DNA of 64,000 nt, from the NCBI GenBank assembly GCA_037039685.1, contig JAWNGF010000002.1:4712001-4776000 (forward strand). The letters run 5' to 3'. The stretch comes from Ceratobasidium sp. AG-K. Taxonomy: Eukaryota > Basidiomycota > Agaricomycetes > Cantharellales > Ceratobasidiaceae. The position numbers were made by a program, and so were the translations under genes. Shown in pieces: positions 14,037-26,019 of this stretch. The stretch's first letter is position 1; every line of letters begins with the position of its first letter. Under the pieces are notes generated by a model that saw nothing but the letters and a program-made list of their open reading frames with translations, did not search any database and was not told where the DNA came from.

Positions 14037-14547
14037 TTATTTGAGACTAGTTAGTGCACTGGGGTAGGATCTTAGGTTGTTGCCTACGTTTCTAACGATG
14101 GCGATCACTGGAATTATTATAAGGACTATGGGCAACAAGTTTGGCGTGTAAGTCCAGATCAAGGCAGGGACGCAACCAAGCGGTTTATCCGCTGCTTAAT
14201 TAAGCGCTAGTCCGCGGATGTAGTGTAGTTTCTCATGTGCAGTTCCAACAGTTTCAATGACAATCCACCACACGGACATACAAGCCCGCATGTGTATTTG
14301 AACTTATCCTCACCGGGAGTCAATAATAGTTTCCTCACCGAGTATCTAGTAGTTTCTAGTAGTTTCCGTCACGGGGGTTGCGTCAGCCGGTGACTAATGA
14401 CACGCGTATGTGATTGATCATTCGACACTCGGGGCACCCTTGACTTGCCACTTGACCACAAAAGTCTTACTTTCTCGTTTGCGTCTAGGCTCTTTGCTAT
14501 ACCTCTCATTACTCCGCGAGGCCCAAACCTTTTTTTTCTGTACTCAA
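14037..14547. other. Bidirectional promoter region with palindromes
   Basis: Lies between the divergent starts at 14036 (minus) and 14548 (plus). It contains the inverted repeat AGCGG-TTTAT-CCGCT (14179-14193) directly followed by the perfect 12-mer palindrome GCTTAATTAAGC (14194-14205). A direct repeat of TAGTAGTTTC occurs near 14347-14366. These could be protein-binding sites; no factor is identified. Confidence 0.4.
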
Positions 14548-15694
14548 ATGGAATACGATGGTTTAGAGCGGAGCGCCACGCTGGGGAGTACGGCCTACAT
14601 ACTGCACATATCTCACGGGGGCTCTACCTTTGATGTCACGCTATCCTCGAATGATACGATCGAACAACTGAAGGAAATACTATATGGCATCACATCTGTA
14701 CCAACCGACAAGCAAAAGTTGCTATGGAAAGGCATGAAACGCTCGGCGATTTGTATCGAAGATTCGGGGTTGAAGGACGGGTCGAAAATTACACTTGTCG
14801 GCACGCCCGACAGGATAATTGAACGGATGCACCAGGCTGAAGCGGAGGCTTCACGTCGCGCTGAGATAATTAGGGCTCGGGAAGCGCATGGGCCAACTAA
14901 AGTAAGTCGACTCATGGCCGTCTACTTACTAGAATTTGACGTCAATTCTTAGGTGCGGGATACATCGGGAACATCCAACCCAAACGCACAGTTCCGTTTT
15001 CACCGGATTCAGCCCCACGGAAATCTACCCGATCCAGTCCAGGCTCGTAATGTATTGACCAAGCTATCAGAGGATCCAGCCATTCTGAAGATTATGCGTT
15101 CCCACAAGTTCTCGGTTGGCTTATTAACCGAACTCGCACCTCACGAGCACCCAAACCTTCTAGGTCTGAACGTAAACGGTGGTGAATCCATTTTACTTCG
15201 GATCCGGACTGATGCGTACGACGGGTTTCGTTCGTACGCTGAGGTTCGACGTGTGCTATGTCATGAGCTGACGCATAATGTATACGGGGGCCACGGCAAC
15301 GACGTAAGTTCCTGACCTTGATCTTGTCTGGTTGGTGATAACATTTTTTTTTTCAGTTCAAAACTTTGAATTCACAGCTAAATCGCGAAGTTGCTGAGGT
15401 AAGTGGAGCCTATGTATGATCTTTGGAAGCATGGTCTAAAAGTAGGCTTGCCAGTACGAACAATCTGTCAAGGCTGGATCGCACACCCTATCGGGTACTC
15501 TTGCACAGAACGATCGCTCTGCCAATATCGCAAGGGAGGCAACGGTTCAAGCGTTTGTGTTAGGCGGTGAGGATATCGCACCACCCCGGCCCACCAACGA
15601 GAATCGAGAGCAGCGACGCCAGCGCATTTTGACAGCAGCGATCTCAAGACTGGAGCAGGAGGAGAAAGAGATAGAGGACCGTTGTAGTAGCTAA
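14548..15694 (+). CDS. UBL-WLM domain metalloprotease (WSS1-like)
   Basis: Four exons: 14548..14901, 14953..15303, 15357..15398 and 15455..15694. Residues 15-90 form a ubiquitin-like fold (FDVTLSSNDTIEQLKEILYG, KQKLLWKGM, GSKITLVGTP). The WLM domain follows (FRFHRIQPHGNLPDPVQA, ILKIMRSHKFSVGLLTEL) with the zinc/catalytic signature CHELTHNVYGGHGND, matching HExxHNxxGxH. WLM proteases of the Wss1/SPRTN group digest DNA-protein crosslinks and bind SUMO or ubiquitin. The UBL N-terminal fusion matches the plant and fungal UBL-WLM branch and not yeast Wss1 itself. A helical Arg/Glu-rich C terminus follows the protease. The start at 14548 is preferred over an in-frame ATG at 14410 because the latter would add unrelated hydrophobic sequence. 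Acts probably in nucleus or cytosol; substrate unknown. Confidence 0.88.
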
Positions 15695-17186
15695 TTTTCG
15701 CGTGGAGTGGAGCTTCGTACATAGGAACTATGGCGAACCCGAACGTGTCTAACACATCACCAAGCCAGACCTGTGGCTATATCTCATCTGCTTTGTTTCC
15801 CGAAAACTTGTACTTGAGACGCGGTGCATTTTGCACCGGTGGATGTGATGATTAAGATGAGCGACGGATTCCTGAATACGAGTCAAGAATGTCGGCTAGA
15901 GTTAGAGGTGTGCTGAATCTTACGAAACAACGCCTGAATCATGATAGCAGTCAGCAATCGAATAGTACCACATCAGAGCCATTGATTCCGCAGAGCTAGG
16001 CTTGGAAAAGCACAGTTTAGATGCACAGAATCGGTGCATATCCGCACCGAGTTAATTCCGCCCCTATCTCATTTGCTGGGCAACTAGACAGCGCATGTAT
16101 TGATGAGAAAACGTGCCGGCTTAGCACCGAAATGTTAATAGCAATGTGTTGTACCGTTTGGTGCGAGGCATTTTAATACCAACCGTAGGTTTGAGGGTAC
16201 CTGCAATTGGATGGCCCAATTGACACTGGCATGCGCAAAAGCAAAAGCAGAACACACCTCATCTCAGGACCGGCGGCGAACACTCCAAAAACGCCGTTAG
16301 TCAAATTCCCGTATATTTGGTGCTCAACGCCGAAAGATAGACACCTAGCTACTCTTTGTGTCGCATGTCGGGCGGGGCGTTGCGCGAATAGTGATACATC
16401 TGATAAAGTGTTGTAGGAGTCCCAAGCGCGCATTTGATCGCTGTAGACGGGGTGCGCACCTGGGTTTCAAACAATTATGTGAAAGGTATGTAAGGCAGCG
16501 CTGGTTCTCTGTGGAGTTTGCCGCCAACCGATCCTATTTTCTGGAAGCGACCGAATATGACAAGCAACTCACGGGGCCGACGGACCATTGAGACAGGGTA
16601 GCGGCAAAGTATTAGGTTTAGAACGTGGGACCCATTTATTGTGGAAATTTTCAGCAAAAATCCCCGGTGATTGGTAGGAGATACAGTATATAGTGGAGAT
16701 CAGGCCCGCCGAGTTACGTCTTCGCCGTTTCTGCCTTTGTTACGTTCGCCGCGTGTGAGGATGATCGGGCGCCTAGCAAACACTGGTGGGTTTTATTTCC
16801 ACATGTGCGTGAAGACGAGAGGCAAAGAAAATCAGGCCGAAATGACGCATTAAGCCGTTCACTGAACACTGTATTTTCGCCAGGAAGTCTGGCCAGAACC
16901 ACCGACGAGCCTAGAATCGTAAATCAAAGTGCAGTATCGCATGCATGAGGCCAGTAGTCATGTCGGCTACGGAGAGCACGTTTAGCTCTAGAATCAAGCT
17001 ATTGACTTCCGTATTACAGCCATATTGGTGCAACGAGTCGATGTTTAAGCATGTAACAGGGTGCTGGTGGTAAATTAGAGTTCGAAGAGACGCGCTCATC
17101 CTTGTGATGTGTCAGCTCGGCGTTTGATCAGATGAGCAATTTTGATTGCAAATATTTTGTTCGCTGCTTGTTTAATTCGTCCATTC
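15695..17186. other. Gene-poor 1.5 kb
   Basis: No frame here has domain features, and none of the short open frames splice into a plausible gene. The stretch is AT-richer than the neighbouring coding sequence. It separates the 3' end of the WLM gene from the RPF1 promoter. No transposon signature was seen. Confidence 0.4.
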
Positions 17187-18558
17187 ATGCCACCCACTCG
17201 CTTCGAACCGTCCAGTATAAAAAATCGCATAAAGCGAGAAGATGTCCATCGCTCTTCAAAAAGGGCGAAAGGTCAAGCTAAACTCAAGAAGAGGCTTGAG
17301 CTAAAGGAGGCGGAGAGAAAGGATCCTTCACTCAGAAAGGTAGGTACATTATGAGACCCAAGGATTAGTTGATTGCAATTTGCATGAAGAAACGGATCGC
17401 GGAGAATGTACCACGAACACTCGACAATATGCGAGAGTTTAATGCGACAATTGTCCCAGTCGGTGCTGCATCTGCGCGACCAGAGCCCACCGAGGGGCCT
17501 GACGCTGAGGATGGTGAACCAAAGCAGCTTGAGGCCGGACAGATGGATGCAGAGAACATAGAGGATATTGGAAACGACGAGTTTGCTGAACATTTCAATG
17601 CCACTAGTGCCGCCGACTTCGACCCAGCAAAATCTCCCAAAGTTCTTATTACCACTTCACAGAAAGCCACCAAATCGAGCTTTCAATTCTGTGAGGAACT
17701 GGTTAGCGTGTTTCCGGGTTCCGAATTTATTCGAAGGAAACGGGGTCACGGCTTTGAGATAGGTCGGATTGCGGGTTGGGCTGCCAATCGAGGGTATGGC
17801 GTTATGATGGTGGTGAATGAGGATAGGAAACAACCAAGTACGCTTATATTCTCGTATTTTGAAGGCACCTAACCTTAGTGTTACAGACGCTATGACAATA
17901 ATACACCTACCAGAAGGCCCTACAGCCTACTTCAAACTTACCTCAATTCAGACTACTGCTCAAATATCTGGACATGCACGACCGTCCCCCCATTATCCGG
18001 AGCTCGTGCTCAATGGGTTCGTGACTCGCCTTGGGATCACTGTTGGTCGATTGTTCCAGACATTGTTTCCCGTAATGCCAGAATTTGAAGGCAGACAGGT
18101 CGTTACTCTTCACAACCAGCGAGATTTTTTGTTCTTCCGCCGTCATCGGTGAGTACTAATACCCTTAGTGCTACACAATCGATGATGTTGTTTGTGTCTA
18201 GTTATGCATTCAGATCCCCTGAAAAAGCGGCATTGCAAGAAATTGGGCCCCGATTCACTTTGAAGCTTCGTTCTCTCAAAAAGGGTGTCCCAATCGTAGA
18301 GGATATCTCCAAACCGCCACCAGCTCTAGAGTTTGCGAATGACGAAGACGATGGTCCTGTGGAGGCTCCTGGGGATGAGGAACCCAAAAAGGAACGAGAA
18401 ACTGACGTCAAGAGAGCGGCGGGGCGAACACCAAACACAAACAATGACTTTGAATGGGTTTGGAAGGTTAGCTCTTGTGGATTATTTGCTAAAGGTGATG
18501 GTCTAACCTTCATCCGCAGCCCGAGTTGGAAACAACTAGGCGGACGTTCTTTTTGTAG
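17187..18558 (+). CDS. RPF1: Ribosome biogenesis factor RPF1 (Brix domain)
   Basis: Nucleolar factor for 60S subunit assembly. Exons: 17187..17339, 17390..17837, 17887..18148, 18202..18466 and 18520..18558. The start MPPTRFEPSSIKNRIKRED is followed by a lysine-rich helix (AKGQAKLKKRLELKEAERKD). The family block KRIAENVPRTLDNMREFNAT spans the first intron. An acidic insert precedes the Brix domain, which starts at PKVLITTSQKATKSSFQFCEE and continues through EFIRRKRGHGFEIGRIAGWA, DAMTII-like LPEGPTAYFKLTS, PELVLNGFVTRLG and GRQVVTLHNQRDFLFFRRHR. The last exons add YAFRSPEKAALQEIGPRFTL and end FEWVWKPELETTRRTFFL, the conserved tail. All domain blocks and the intron phases agree. Confidence 0.95.
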
Positions 18559-18693
18559 AGTATATAGGGGCATTTGCTCGTCTGTTTACTGTATGCGAGC
18601 ATTTAGTGTTTATAAATTGACATTATTATAACACCCCTTCCGATGAGACTCCGGAATTTCAAATTCCAACTGACACGAAGCTTGACAACCACG

Positions 18694-19500
18694 ATGCTGA
18701 GGCGGCCTATCACTTCATTAATTATTCTCGGCTTTGTTCTTATATCCTCTGTTAACTCGTTGCATTTTTATCTCGACTCTAACGAAAAAAGGTGTTTCAT
18801 TGAGGAGCTTCCAACCGACACGATAGTGGAGGGTGCATTGTTTTTGAAGTCAAAGTAGACCAAGGCTGACAGACTCTACCTAGGTCACTATCGAGCGCTT
18901 GAATGGGACGATAAGCAGAATAAATATACGACTCATGACTCACTTGGAATCCAAGTCGACATCGAGGTAAGTAGGCGTTCGTCGTTCGCGCACTTAGCTT
19001 AATACCCTAGGGCTGGTAGGAAGTACACTCTGGGCACCAAGTGACGCGTACCCGAGGCCCCTCAGAAGGGAAATTCACATTTACATCCCATGAAGCAGGC
19101 GACCACTCGATTTGCTTGTCAACCAACTACACATCGGGCTGGTTCTCTAGCACCCACATTCGGATGTACCTCGATATCAACGTTGGCGCTGCAAAACCAA
19201 ATGTGGAGCACGACAGAGACCATGTTACCGAGATGGCTGATAAAATTCGGGAGCTTAATCATAAGCTTGCTGAGATTCGACGAGAACAGCAATACCAACG
19301 AGAACGCGAGGCGGACTTTAGGGATTTGAGCGAATCCACTAACTCCCGTGCTGTTTGGTATATTCTGGCACAAATCACAGTATTGATCGCGACATGTGCG
19401 TGGCAACTGCGTCACCTCAAGGTGTGTCATGTCTTTTCCACACACGCCATATAGTTTCTAATTTGATTTGAAGCACTTTTTTGAGGATCATAAGCTCTGA
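18694..19500 (+). CDS. p24/EMP24 family cargo receptor (ERP1-like, TMED alpha type)
   Basis: Transmembrane receptor of COPI/COPII vesicles between ER and Golgi. Exons: 18694..18832, 18894..18966, 19020..19421 and 19474..19500. A signal peptide (RRPITSLIILGFVLISSVNS) is followed by the GOLD domain (LHFYLDSNEKRCFIEELPTD, FTFTSHEAGDHSICLS), a coiled coil (MADKIRELNHKLAEIRREQQ), the family motif EADFRDLSESTNSRAVWY, a transmembrane helix and the short cytosolic tail HLKHFFEDHKL. The FF pair is the COPII signal. The usual terminal dilysine is absent. An in-frame ATG at 18643 would add 17 polar residues before the signal sequence, so 18694 is preferred. Only about 135 bp separates it from RPF1 on the same strand. 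Confidence 0.92.
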
Positions 19501-19724
19501 GCCGAAGTGAGGTGTATATGTCTCTGCTCTGTAATTCTACACAGGATATACATTTTATTTCAAAGGATACTCCACGATACTGCGGATTCGAGCATCATCG
19601 TTGGGATCGTACACATACTAGATCAATGATGTGAAGGTTGGTGAGTTGAAGCGCTAATGCCAGGCCAAGCGTACGCACTTCGTGAACCATCGTAAGCTCC
19701 CCACACATTATTAGTTCTGCACTA

Positions 19725-21242
19725 TTATGAGTCGTTGGTCGGTTCGTCGTCGGTTTCATCATCAGCGTCGTCGGTTCGGACCTTGAACTTTTCCAAATGC
19801 GCCTTCATCCATGCTATGTCTTTATTCCGGCCCAGGACTTCGATTTCCGAGCGTGAAACAATAGTTACCCTCCCGGATTTGAGCACTGGCCGCGAATCCA
19901 GCATCGATCTCAGCGCTGTTATGCCACTTGTCGCCAATATGCCGATTTCCAGCGCACATAGCTGGGGGCAACATTGGTTACGGATGTCCGCCAACCTTCG
20001 AATAATATGTTCGGAACTTTTTTCTGCGTTATGCGGGGATAAACTCTCCTGGAACACTATGGAGAGCGTTGTGAGACAGGGTAGCTCTGCCAACCATTGC
20101 AGCACAAATCGTGTGGCGTAAGAGGTAATGGCGTTCAACTTCAAAATTGATATACTTCTGTAGGTACTCCGGAGGATATCCCAGTCCAGGGCTTGCGACG
20201 GCCCAGATAGCTCATGCGATAGTAGTTCCAGGTGCCGCAAGTTGGGAGCTTGTAGTTTCTTCATGATTAGATTGACGACTTCGTCTGGCATGAGCGATAG
20301 TTGGATAAGTCTAAGCTTTTCGAGACGAATATAGGAGTCGTCGTCAACAAGGCTGGGTATAATAAAGTTGCATTGGTCTAGGACCAGCTCAGCGAGGTTG
20401 GGCATAGCGGATAGCGCGTGAAGAAAGTGAGATTTTAGATGCATGTGGTGAATATCAGCCAACGAAAGCCTGACAACTTGTTTGAACCCAATAGAATCGC
20501 GAGTAGGAGAAAGCAGAAGGTCGACTCCTAGTAATTCGATTACTCGCAAGCTCGAGATTTCGGGGATGCTAAGCGCGGAACTATAGTGCCCTGAAATCTG
20601 GGGATATGAGCTAGCCACTCCAAAATAGATGCTGTTCAGTGAGGGGAGGCGGGACTGGGCCCGAACATCGGCGCATATACCCTCGAGTTGTCGCAGGATT
20701 GGCTGTGATTGGTCATGGTCCTCCAGTAGGATTGTCACGTTACGCCAGCGAAGCCGGTGGGGCTCTAGCAACCTCATGCATTGGCCAATCTCAAACACAT
20801 TCACCTGGTACGTTCGCAGGTCTGCTTGGATGTCTAGCAATGTGGAACCGCTCCGGTCCAAATAAGCGGCTACTCGCGCGGCCCCAGTTAACGGAATAGT
20901 ATCCCATAATTCGGGGGTCGACAGCGCTACATTCCTCCAGCGCTGCGCAACCCAAGACATTCTTAGCGAGAAGTTGAGCTCTAGATGTTTGCCGAGAACG
21001 AAAATGCGAGCTAGGACTTCCGCCGGGAACCTATTGACAGGCGCCAGTGCTGCGGTAGCGCGATAAAGATACTCTTGACCAGTCTTTCTACGACGTTCGA
21101 TTATCTGAGCAAGGCCCAGAACAAGTTTTGCATCGAGTTCAAGTTGTTTAATGGTGTTGCGAAGGGTGGTCAAGTCGCGTTTCTCGAGGGCGTGAAATTC
21201 AATATGAGGACGAGCGTCTGGCTCATGGATAGGATCATGCAT
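19725..21242 (-). CDS. F-box-like protein with leucine-rich C-terminal region
   Basis: Single long exon starting MHDPIHEPDARPHIEFHALE. A helical segment (DLTTLRNTIKQLELDAKLVL) leads to the F-box-like core APVNRFPAEVLARIFVLGKH followed by WVAQRWRNVALSTPELWDTI, the pattern found in the large Agaricomycete F-box expansions. The C-terminal 350 residues carry irregular leucine-rich repeats (for example LRVIELLGVDLLLS, MPNLAELVLDQCNF, PNLRHLELLSHELS, LPCLTTLSIVFQES), expected to bind a substrate for an SCF ubiquitin ligase. An upstream in-frame ATG would extend it from 21341, but the sequence before MHDP contains intron-like signals. Highly variable family, so no ortholog is named. Confidence 0.8.
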   Translation of the reverse strand: MHDPIHEPDARPHIEFHALEKRDLTTLRNTIKQLELDAKLVLGLAQIIERRRKTGQEYLYRATAALAPVNRFPAEVLARIFVLGKHLELNFSLRMSWVAQRWRNVALSTPELWDTIPLTGAARVAAYLDRSGSTLLDIQADLRTYQVNVFEIGQCMRLLEPHRLRWRNVTILLEDHDQSQPILRQLEGICADVRAQSRLPSLNSIYFGVASSYPQISGHYSSALSIPEISSLRVIELLGVDLLLSPTRDSIGFKQVVRLSLADIHHMHLKSHFLHALSAMPNLAELVLDQCNFIIPSLVDDDSYIRLEKLRLIQLSLMPDEVVNLIMKKLQAPNLRHLELLSHELSGPSQALDWDILRSTYRSISILKLNAITSYATRFVLQWLAELPCLTTLSIVFQESLSPHNAEKSSEHIIRRLADIRNQCCPQLCALEIGILATSGITALRSMLDSRPVLKSGRVTIVSRSEIEVLGRNKDIAWMKAHLEKFKVRTDDADDETDDEPTNDS

Positions 21243-21704
21243 TGCTGCTAGCTGTCTGAAATTCGTTGAGGTCAGAGTCAGCGAGCATGGTACTTTACAC
21301 TCACAGTTGCGAAGTTGGCGCGGCGTGTGTGGGCGAGTCAAGTCGGGCTAACAGGCAAGCAATAGCATCGTGGTCAATCATACCTAAGGCTGACGAATTA
21401 TTGAATGTGGTGGGTGTCATGATGAGGGTCGCCAAAATATCCGAATAGTAGGCTTCGTAGCGTGAGAGTTTTCAGATTAATTCATAGGTTAAAGCGGCGA
21501 CCGTGGCTCGGTCACATGACGCTTTACGAGGGACAATTTAGACGATAGGAGCAGAACAATATAGGATTTATAATACAAAATGAGAGGCTAAGCGGGCGAC
21601 ATGTCATCGGAGCAGGGGAGAGGCAAGCAAATCTTCTACCGATATACTTGTCCCGAAGGCCAGACCAGGAACCTGGGATCACGATGCATTTCCACGGCGC
21701 CGAC
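21243..21704. other. Intergenic between F-box gene and NTO1
   Basis: About 460 bp separating two minus-strand genes. It holds the F-box gene promoter (possibly a 5' untranslated exon near 21260-21345) and the NTO1 3' region. No coding signal. Confidence 0.4.
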
Positions 21705-24700
21705 TCATGAAGATTGTGTTATTGTTATCGCTTGAACCTCTTCCGCAGTTTCCATTTCTTGCATGGCGAACCTGATCTCAGAGCACGTATGTGTACCTCT
21801 AGTAAAGCTGATAGCGCAAATAGACTTACGCATATGCTTGTGGGAGTTCTTTTATGCTGGCAGCGTGTTTGCCGCTTTGCTTGCCGGTAGGGTGTAGGTA
21901 CTTCTGGTCGATCTCTACGCAATTAATAACAAGTCAGCCATAGACTCGAGCATTCGCTGGAAGATGGTACCTGTTGATTCACCCAACATGGCTAATCTAT
22001 CTATTGGTAACCAAGCCCTAAATAATTTTTCAATAATTCTTGCTTTGGTTGGTGAAGAGGCAGTTGACTCACCACGACCGAGTTTTATCATAAAATTGCA
22101 CAAGGAATAACTTCTCCTTCACTCTCAACTTGCGTCGCGCCTCGGGCTCGTACTGAATTACGTTGAGCGGGACTGATTCGTCTGGTAACTCGTAAACGAC
22201 CGCTGGATACATTGGGTAGCCGGCTACTCAGAGCGTTCGTGAGGGATTCATTCGATATATTTATGAACTTACGTTGCCTTGCCCAAACTAAGGTCCCAGC
22301 TTCATAATTGAGTGGCTCCTCCGGGACTTGGGGAGTCTCGCTAGGGCCTTGAATCATAATGGTGGTCAGAGGTTTCATTCTGCGTTGATCTGCATCAGAG
22401 AGTTCGCTCAGATCGCTCGATGTGTCGCCCTTCTGGTGGGGGGTCTTGCCGGCTGGTTGAGTAGCGGTCCCGTCCACTAGTGTTGACTCTGTGGGCTCTG
22501 ATGTATGGGGTGGCAGCATCATAGGGGTCGGACTTTCCAGTGCCGGAGTGGATACGTGGTCACCGGACATGGACTCCTGTGTGAGCACCATCCCTACCTC
22601 GGCGGACACGCCTGGCTCCTTCGGAGGGGCCTGCGAGGATTGTCGTGACGAGATTGCAGCTGGCGTATGGACATCTCCCGCTATGGAGCTTGTCATTCGT
22701 ACGCGTTTTGGTTCTACGGTGATCGTTGAGCATGAGAGTTCTGCTGATGGGTAGGTTGGATTACCTTTGGATTGCTTCCGACTGTTAGGAGGATTGGTTT
22801 TGGTGGGGGCGAGCGGTAGCGTGGGTCGACGTATGCGCGTGGATCCGGCGGGTAAAACCCAACCAGTCTCAAACATCTATGCGATATTTTTGTTATGACT
22901 TAGGTGAAGGTCATTTTGAAAAACTCACAGTGAAAGATGCCCGAGGGTCCACGTCTGTAACCACTTGTCCCCAATTGCCTTCCGGAACTGAGTCTTGACG
23001 CTTCCGTTTCCCAGTCCTGGCACTAGATGGCGTTGTCGCTGAGGCTTCAGCGTCACCTTCAACTGGTGCTGCGGGTTCGGTCGGTTGAGCAGGGTCGCGA
23101 ACCCGCAGAACGAGTCGTGGCGGGTTCGTGGGGCGCGGTGTTTCGGGCGCAGTACGTTCTGATGACTTGGGTTCTGTAATCTCGGTAGTTGGCTGCTTCT
23201 TTCTGTGTTTGCGTTTTGGTGGTGGCGGTGGAGGCGGCGGTGGCGGTTTTAAAACGGGTTTCTCAAAAGTGAAGAACGAGTTCAGTGGATCGGCATGTAG
23301 TAGGTAAGGGAAATCATCCGTTATGCTAGCTTGGTCTTGAAGCATGAGAAGTAAGCGAGTACTAGGCTCTAGGTCGCCGGTCTGAGGCAGCATAGGCTGT
23401 GTTTCGGTGACCAGAGAAGCACTCGGTGGCGTAAGATCTTTCATTAGTGGGGGCTGCCCAGTCATCTCAGGTTCCGGAGTTGGAGTAGCGGGTACAACCT
23501 CCTCGTCAAGATTGAGTTCGCCATTAATCTGCTCAGTGGGCGTTTCCGGTACCACGAGATCGGGCTGATCACCAACAGAATCGAGCTGCGCTTGTTTTGA
23601 CTGTTCTTCGTTGTTGGTATCCAGTTCCCGAGTATCCACTTTCAGGGAGATGTCCATTCGACTTAGATTTTCCGCAGTCTCCGGCACTGCTTGGTCCCCA
23701 CCGTTGTCGGACTCAGGTCTCGCCCACAGAGCGGTTGTTTCTCGCACAGTTTGTTGGAATCGATCCAATATCGGCTGAGAACTACCCTTGATTCGTGTGG
23801 CGGCTTTCCAAAATGTATTGTCCTTCTTGTTGTACGTTATCGCATTGTCAAGGACCAGATTTATGTCGTCCTGCCATCAAATACGTTAATGGTTAAGTTG
23901 CGTCAGGTGGAATGGTTACATACGACAAACGATTGAGAGTCTAAATATTCGTGTTGCTCAATTTTGGCATAGATCCCGAGCCAGTGCATTGGTTTCGTGA
24001 CGGCACTATAATACTCGGGGAACTCGGTGCGGGATATCGGGTTGGCGAAATGTTTCTTGGGATCGAGACTTGGGTAGAGATTATCAGAACCGCTCCGAGA
24101 TACGACGAGGTAGAGCACCCGACTTACGCGACGATGCTGTCATAGGCTTTCCTTAACTCGGCATCGAAAGGGAGTAGGAATGAAGTAATAAACGACTCGG
24201 CCGCATGCGCCTGGGTCTGTTTTTCCTCCTCGCGCTGTCGTACAAGATTAGCCATGTCCAAGACACGCTCTAGGTCACTCCTCAGACGATTTAGGTTCTG
24301 GCGTTGACATGTTCAGTAAACACGCGATCCAACGATCAGGGCCAATCCGACGTACATCGAGGTGCCTAAGTTTATCTTCATCGCTTTGCAGCTTAGTCGC
24401 CGTTGACGTCGCCCACGGCTGGAAACATGACCAAAGCCCTGTCAGCGCGAATGGGTTTTGCAGGATATCATCAAACTCACCTCGAGGTGGAGCCGTTTTA
24501 GCAGGGGTGCACCTCTACGCGCCTCCCTTTTAAGGCTCCAATACCTGCAGACGGCGAACAAGAATGGAAGCTTTTTTCGAAATGTGATTCGAGAGGTATA
24601 CTGCATAATCTTATCCACGATAGCTAGCGGAACAAGAGGGGGGCCGGTTGGCTGAGCCTGTGCCCGAGTCGCTTTCTTGGGAGAGCGAACGGGACTGTTT

Positions 24701-26019
24701 GGAGTAGTAGGAGGGAGCGAAGGGGATGGAGGGACAATCCGATTTACACGCATTTCGGCCTGAGGGAATAACAGGGTCACTAAATACCATTCATCGACAT
24801 GATCAGAGGTCAGTGCTTACCGGCAAATGCTTTTCGCAGAACGCCTGAAGCTCGTTTTCGCCGTGGCTCTTCATCGGCGAGAGGAGTTTATGCCGACGCG
24901 CACAAGACACATGAAAGGCAGTAACGCACGTATTCTTGTTGCATTGTATACATGCTCCCTCTTTGATTTTGCATATGGAGCAAACCTAGCGTAAGAGACA
25001 CGTTAGTCTCACAGAGTGCTAGACGGGGCCAACGTGCATACCAGTTTCCACCGTTGTTTCGGAATCTTGTCGGTATTCTCGATGGGTTCCATGAACGTCG
25101 GGTTCCCCAGAACACATTCCGGAACCCAGATAGCGCATAATAAATGAGCCCACTTTCCGTTGGAGGTTTGTTTAAACGCTCCACCGTCGTTGGGGCAAAG
25201 TAGGCATTCTACGCGGGTTTCAGGAGCAACCGTGCATTTCCGGCACAACCATTGTCCTTCAGGAATGTAAGGAACTCCATAACAGTCTTGGTGCACCGCG
25301 AGATTGCATCCATCGCAGAATACAATTGCGTTGGCGTTTTCGCCTTCGCCATCATCACAAACCGCACAAGTGGTGTCTTCGGATGGGAGAGCTTGGTCGT
25401 ACTTGGGAACGCGCTTCATCTTCAAACAAATTAAGTGGTTAATTCCAACCAGAGAGCCTAGCCATATGGACGTACAAGTTCAAACCATTCTTTCTCTAGA
25501 CGGTCAATAATGATTTCAAAGGCTTCAGTCGAGATGCGGTCGATTTGCTCTTTCGTCCGCTCCTTGTTTACGGTGGCTAACCACTCATCATCTAGGCGAA
25601 GGATGATAAGTGGTAAATCCGCAAAGAAAGAAGGCATACCTTGCTCATCCATGTCATATTCTACCTGTGCCAAGAGCTCAGACTCCACAGGGTCTAATCA
25701 GTGTAGCAGGAGTTGACCAGAGTACTCAATGCCACTCACCTACATAGCGAATATAGTGCTCGGGCCGTTCAAATGTAACTTGAACCTGGTTGTCTACGAA
25801 AATCACTCTTATTAATCCTGTGTACAGATCAAGAGAAGGGAGACATACAACCGAATTGATGAGATAGCTTGTCATCCACCCCATCAAACTCTTTGCTTGT
25901 TGGTTGAATTTTCCGGAATGATACCTAGCACTGATTAGTAAACTTGGGAGCAATACTGTCCACCCGCTTACCTTTGGAACTCCCACATGGGGAGTAATTG
26001 TCGGACGTGGCGGCGCCAT
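21705..26019 (-). CDS. NTO1: NTO1/BRPF-type scaffold: EPL1-like, PHD, ePHD, bromodomain, PWWP
   Basis: Scaffold of a histone H3 acetyltransferase (NuA3/MOZ-type) complex. Start [16 protein letters not shown] at 26019. Order: an Epl1-like N-terminal region ([27 protein letters not shown]...; [16 protein letters not shown]); PHD1 ([46 protein letters not shown]); zinc knuckle ([13 protein letters not shown]); extended PHD2 ([33 protein letters not shown]); a bromodomain ([20 protein letters not shown] and the acetyl-lysine Asn in [14 protein letters not shown]); a long Pro/Glu-rich linker; and a PWWP domain ([47 protein letters not shown]). The exon count is about fifteen. The final exons near 21725-21960 are the least certain. 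The full domain set resembles animal BRPF more than the smaller budding-yeast Nto1. Confidence 0.9.
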
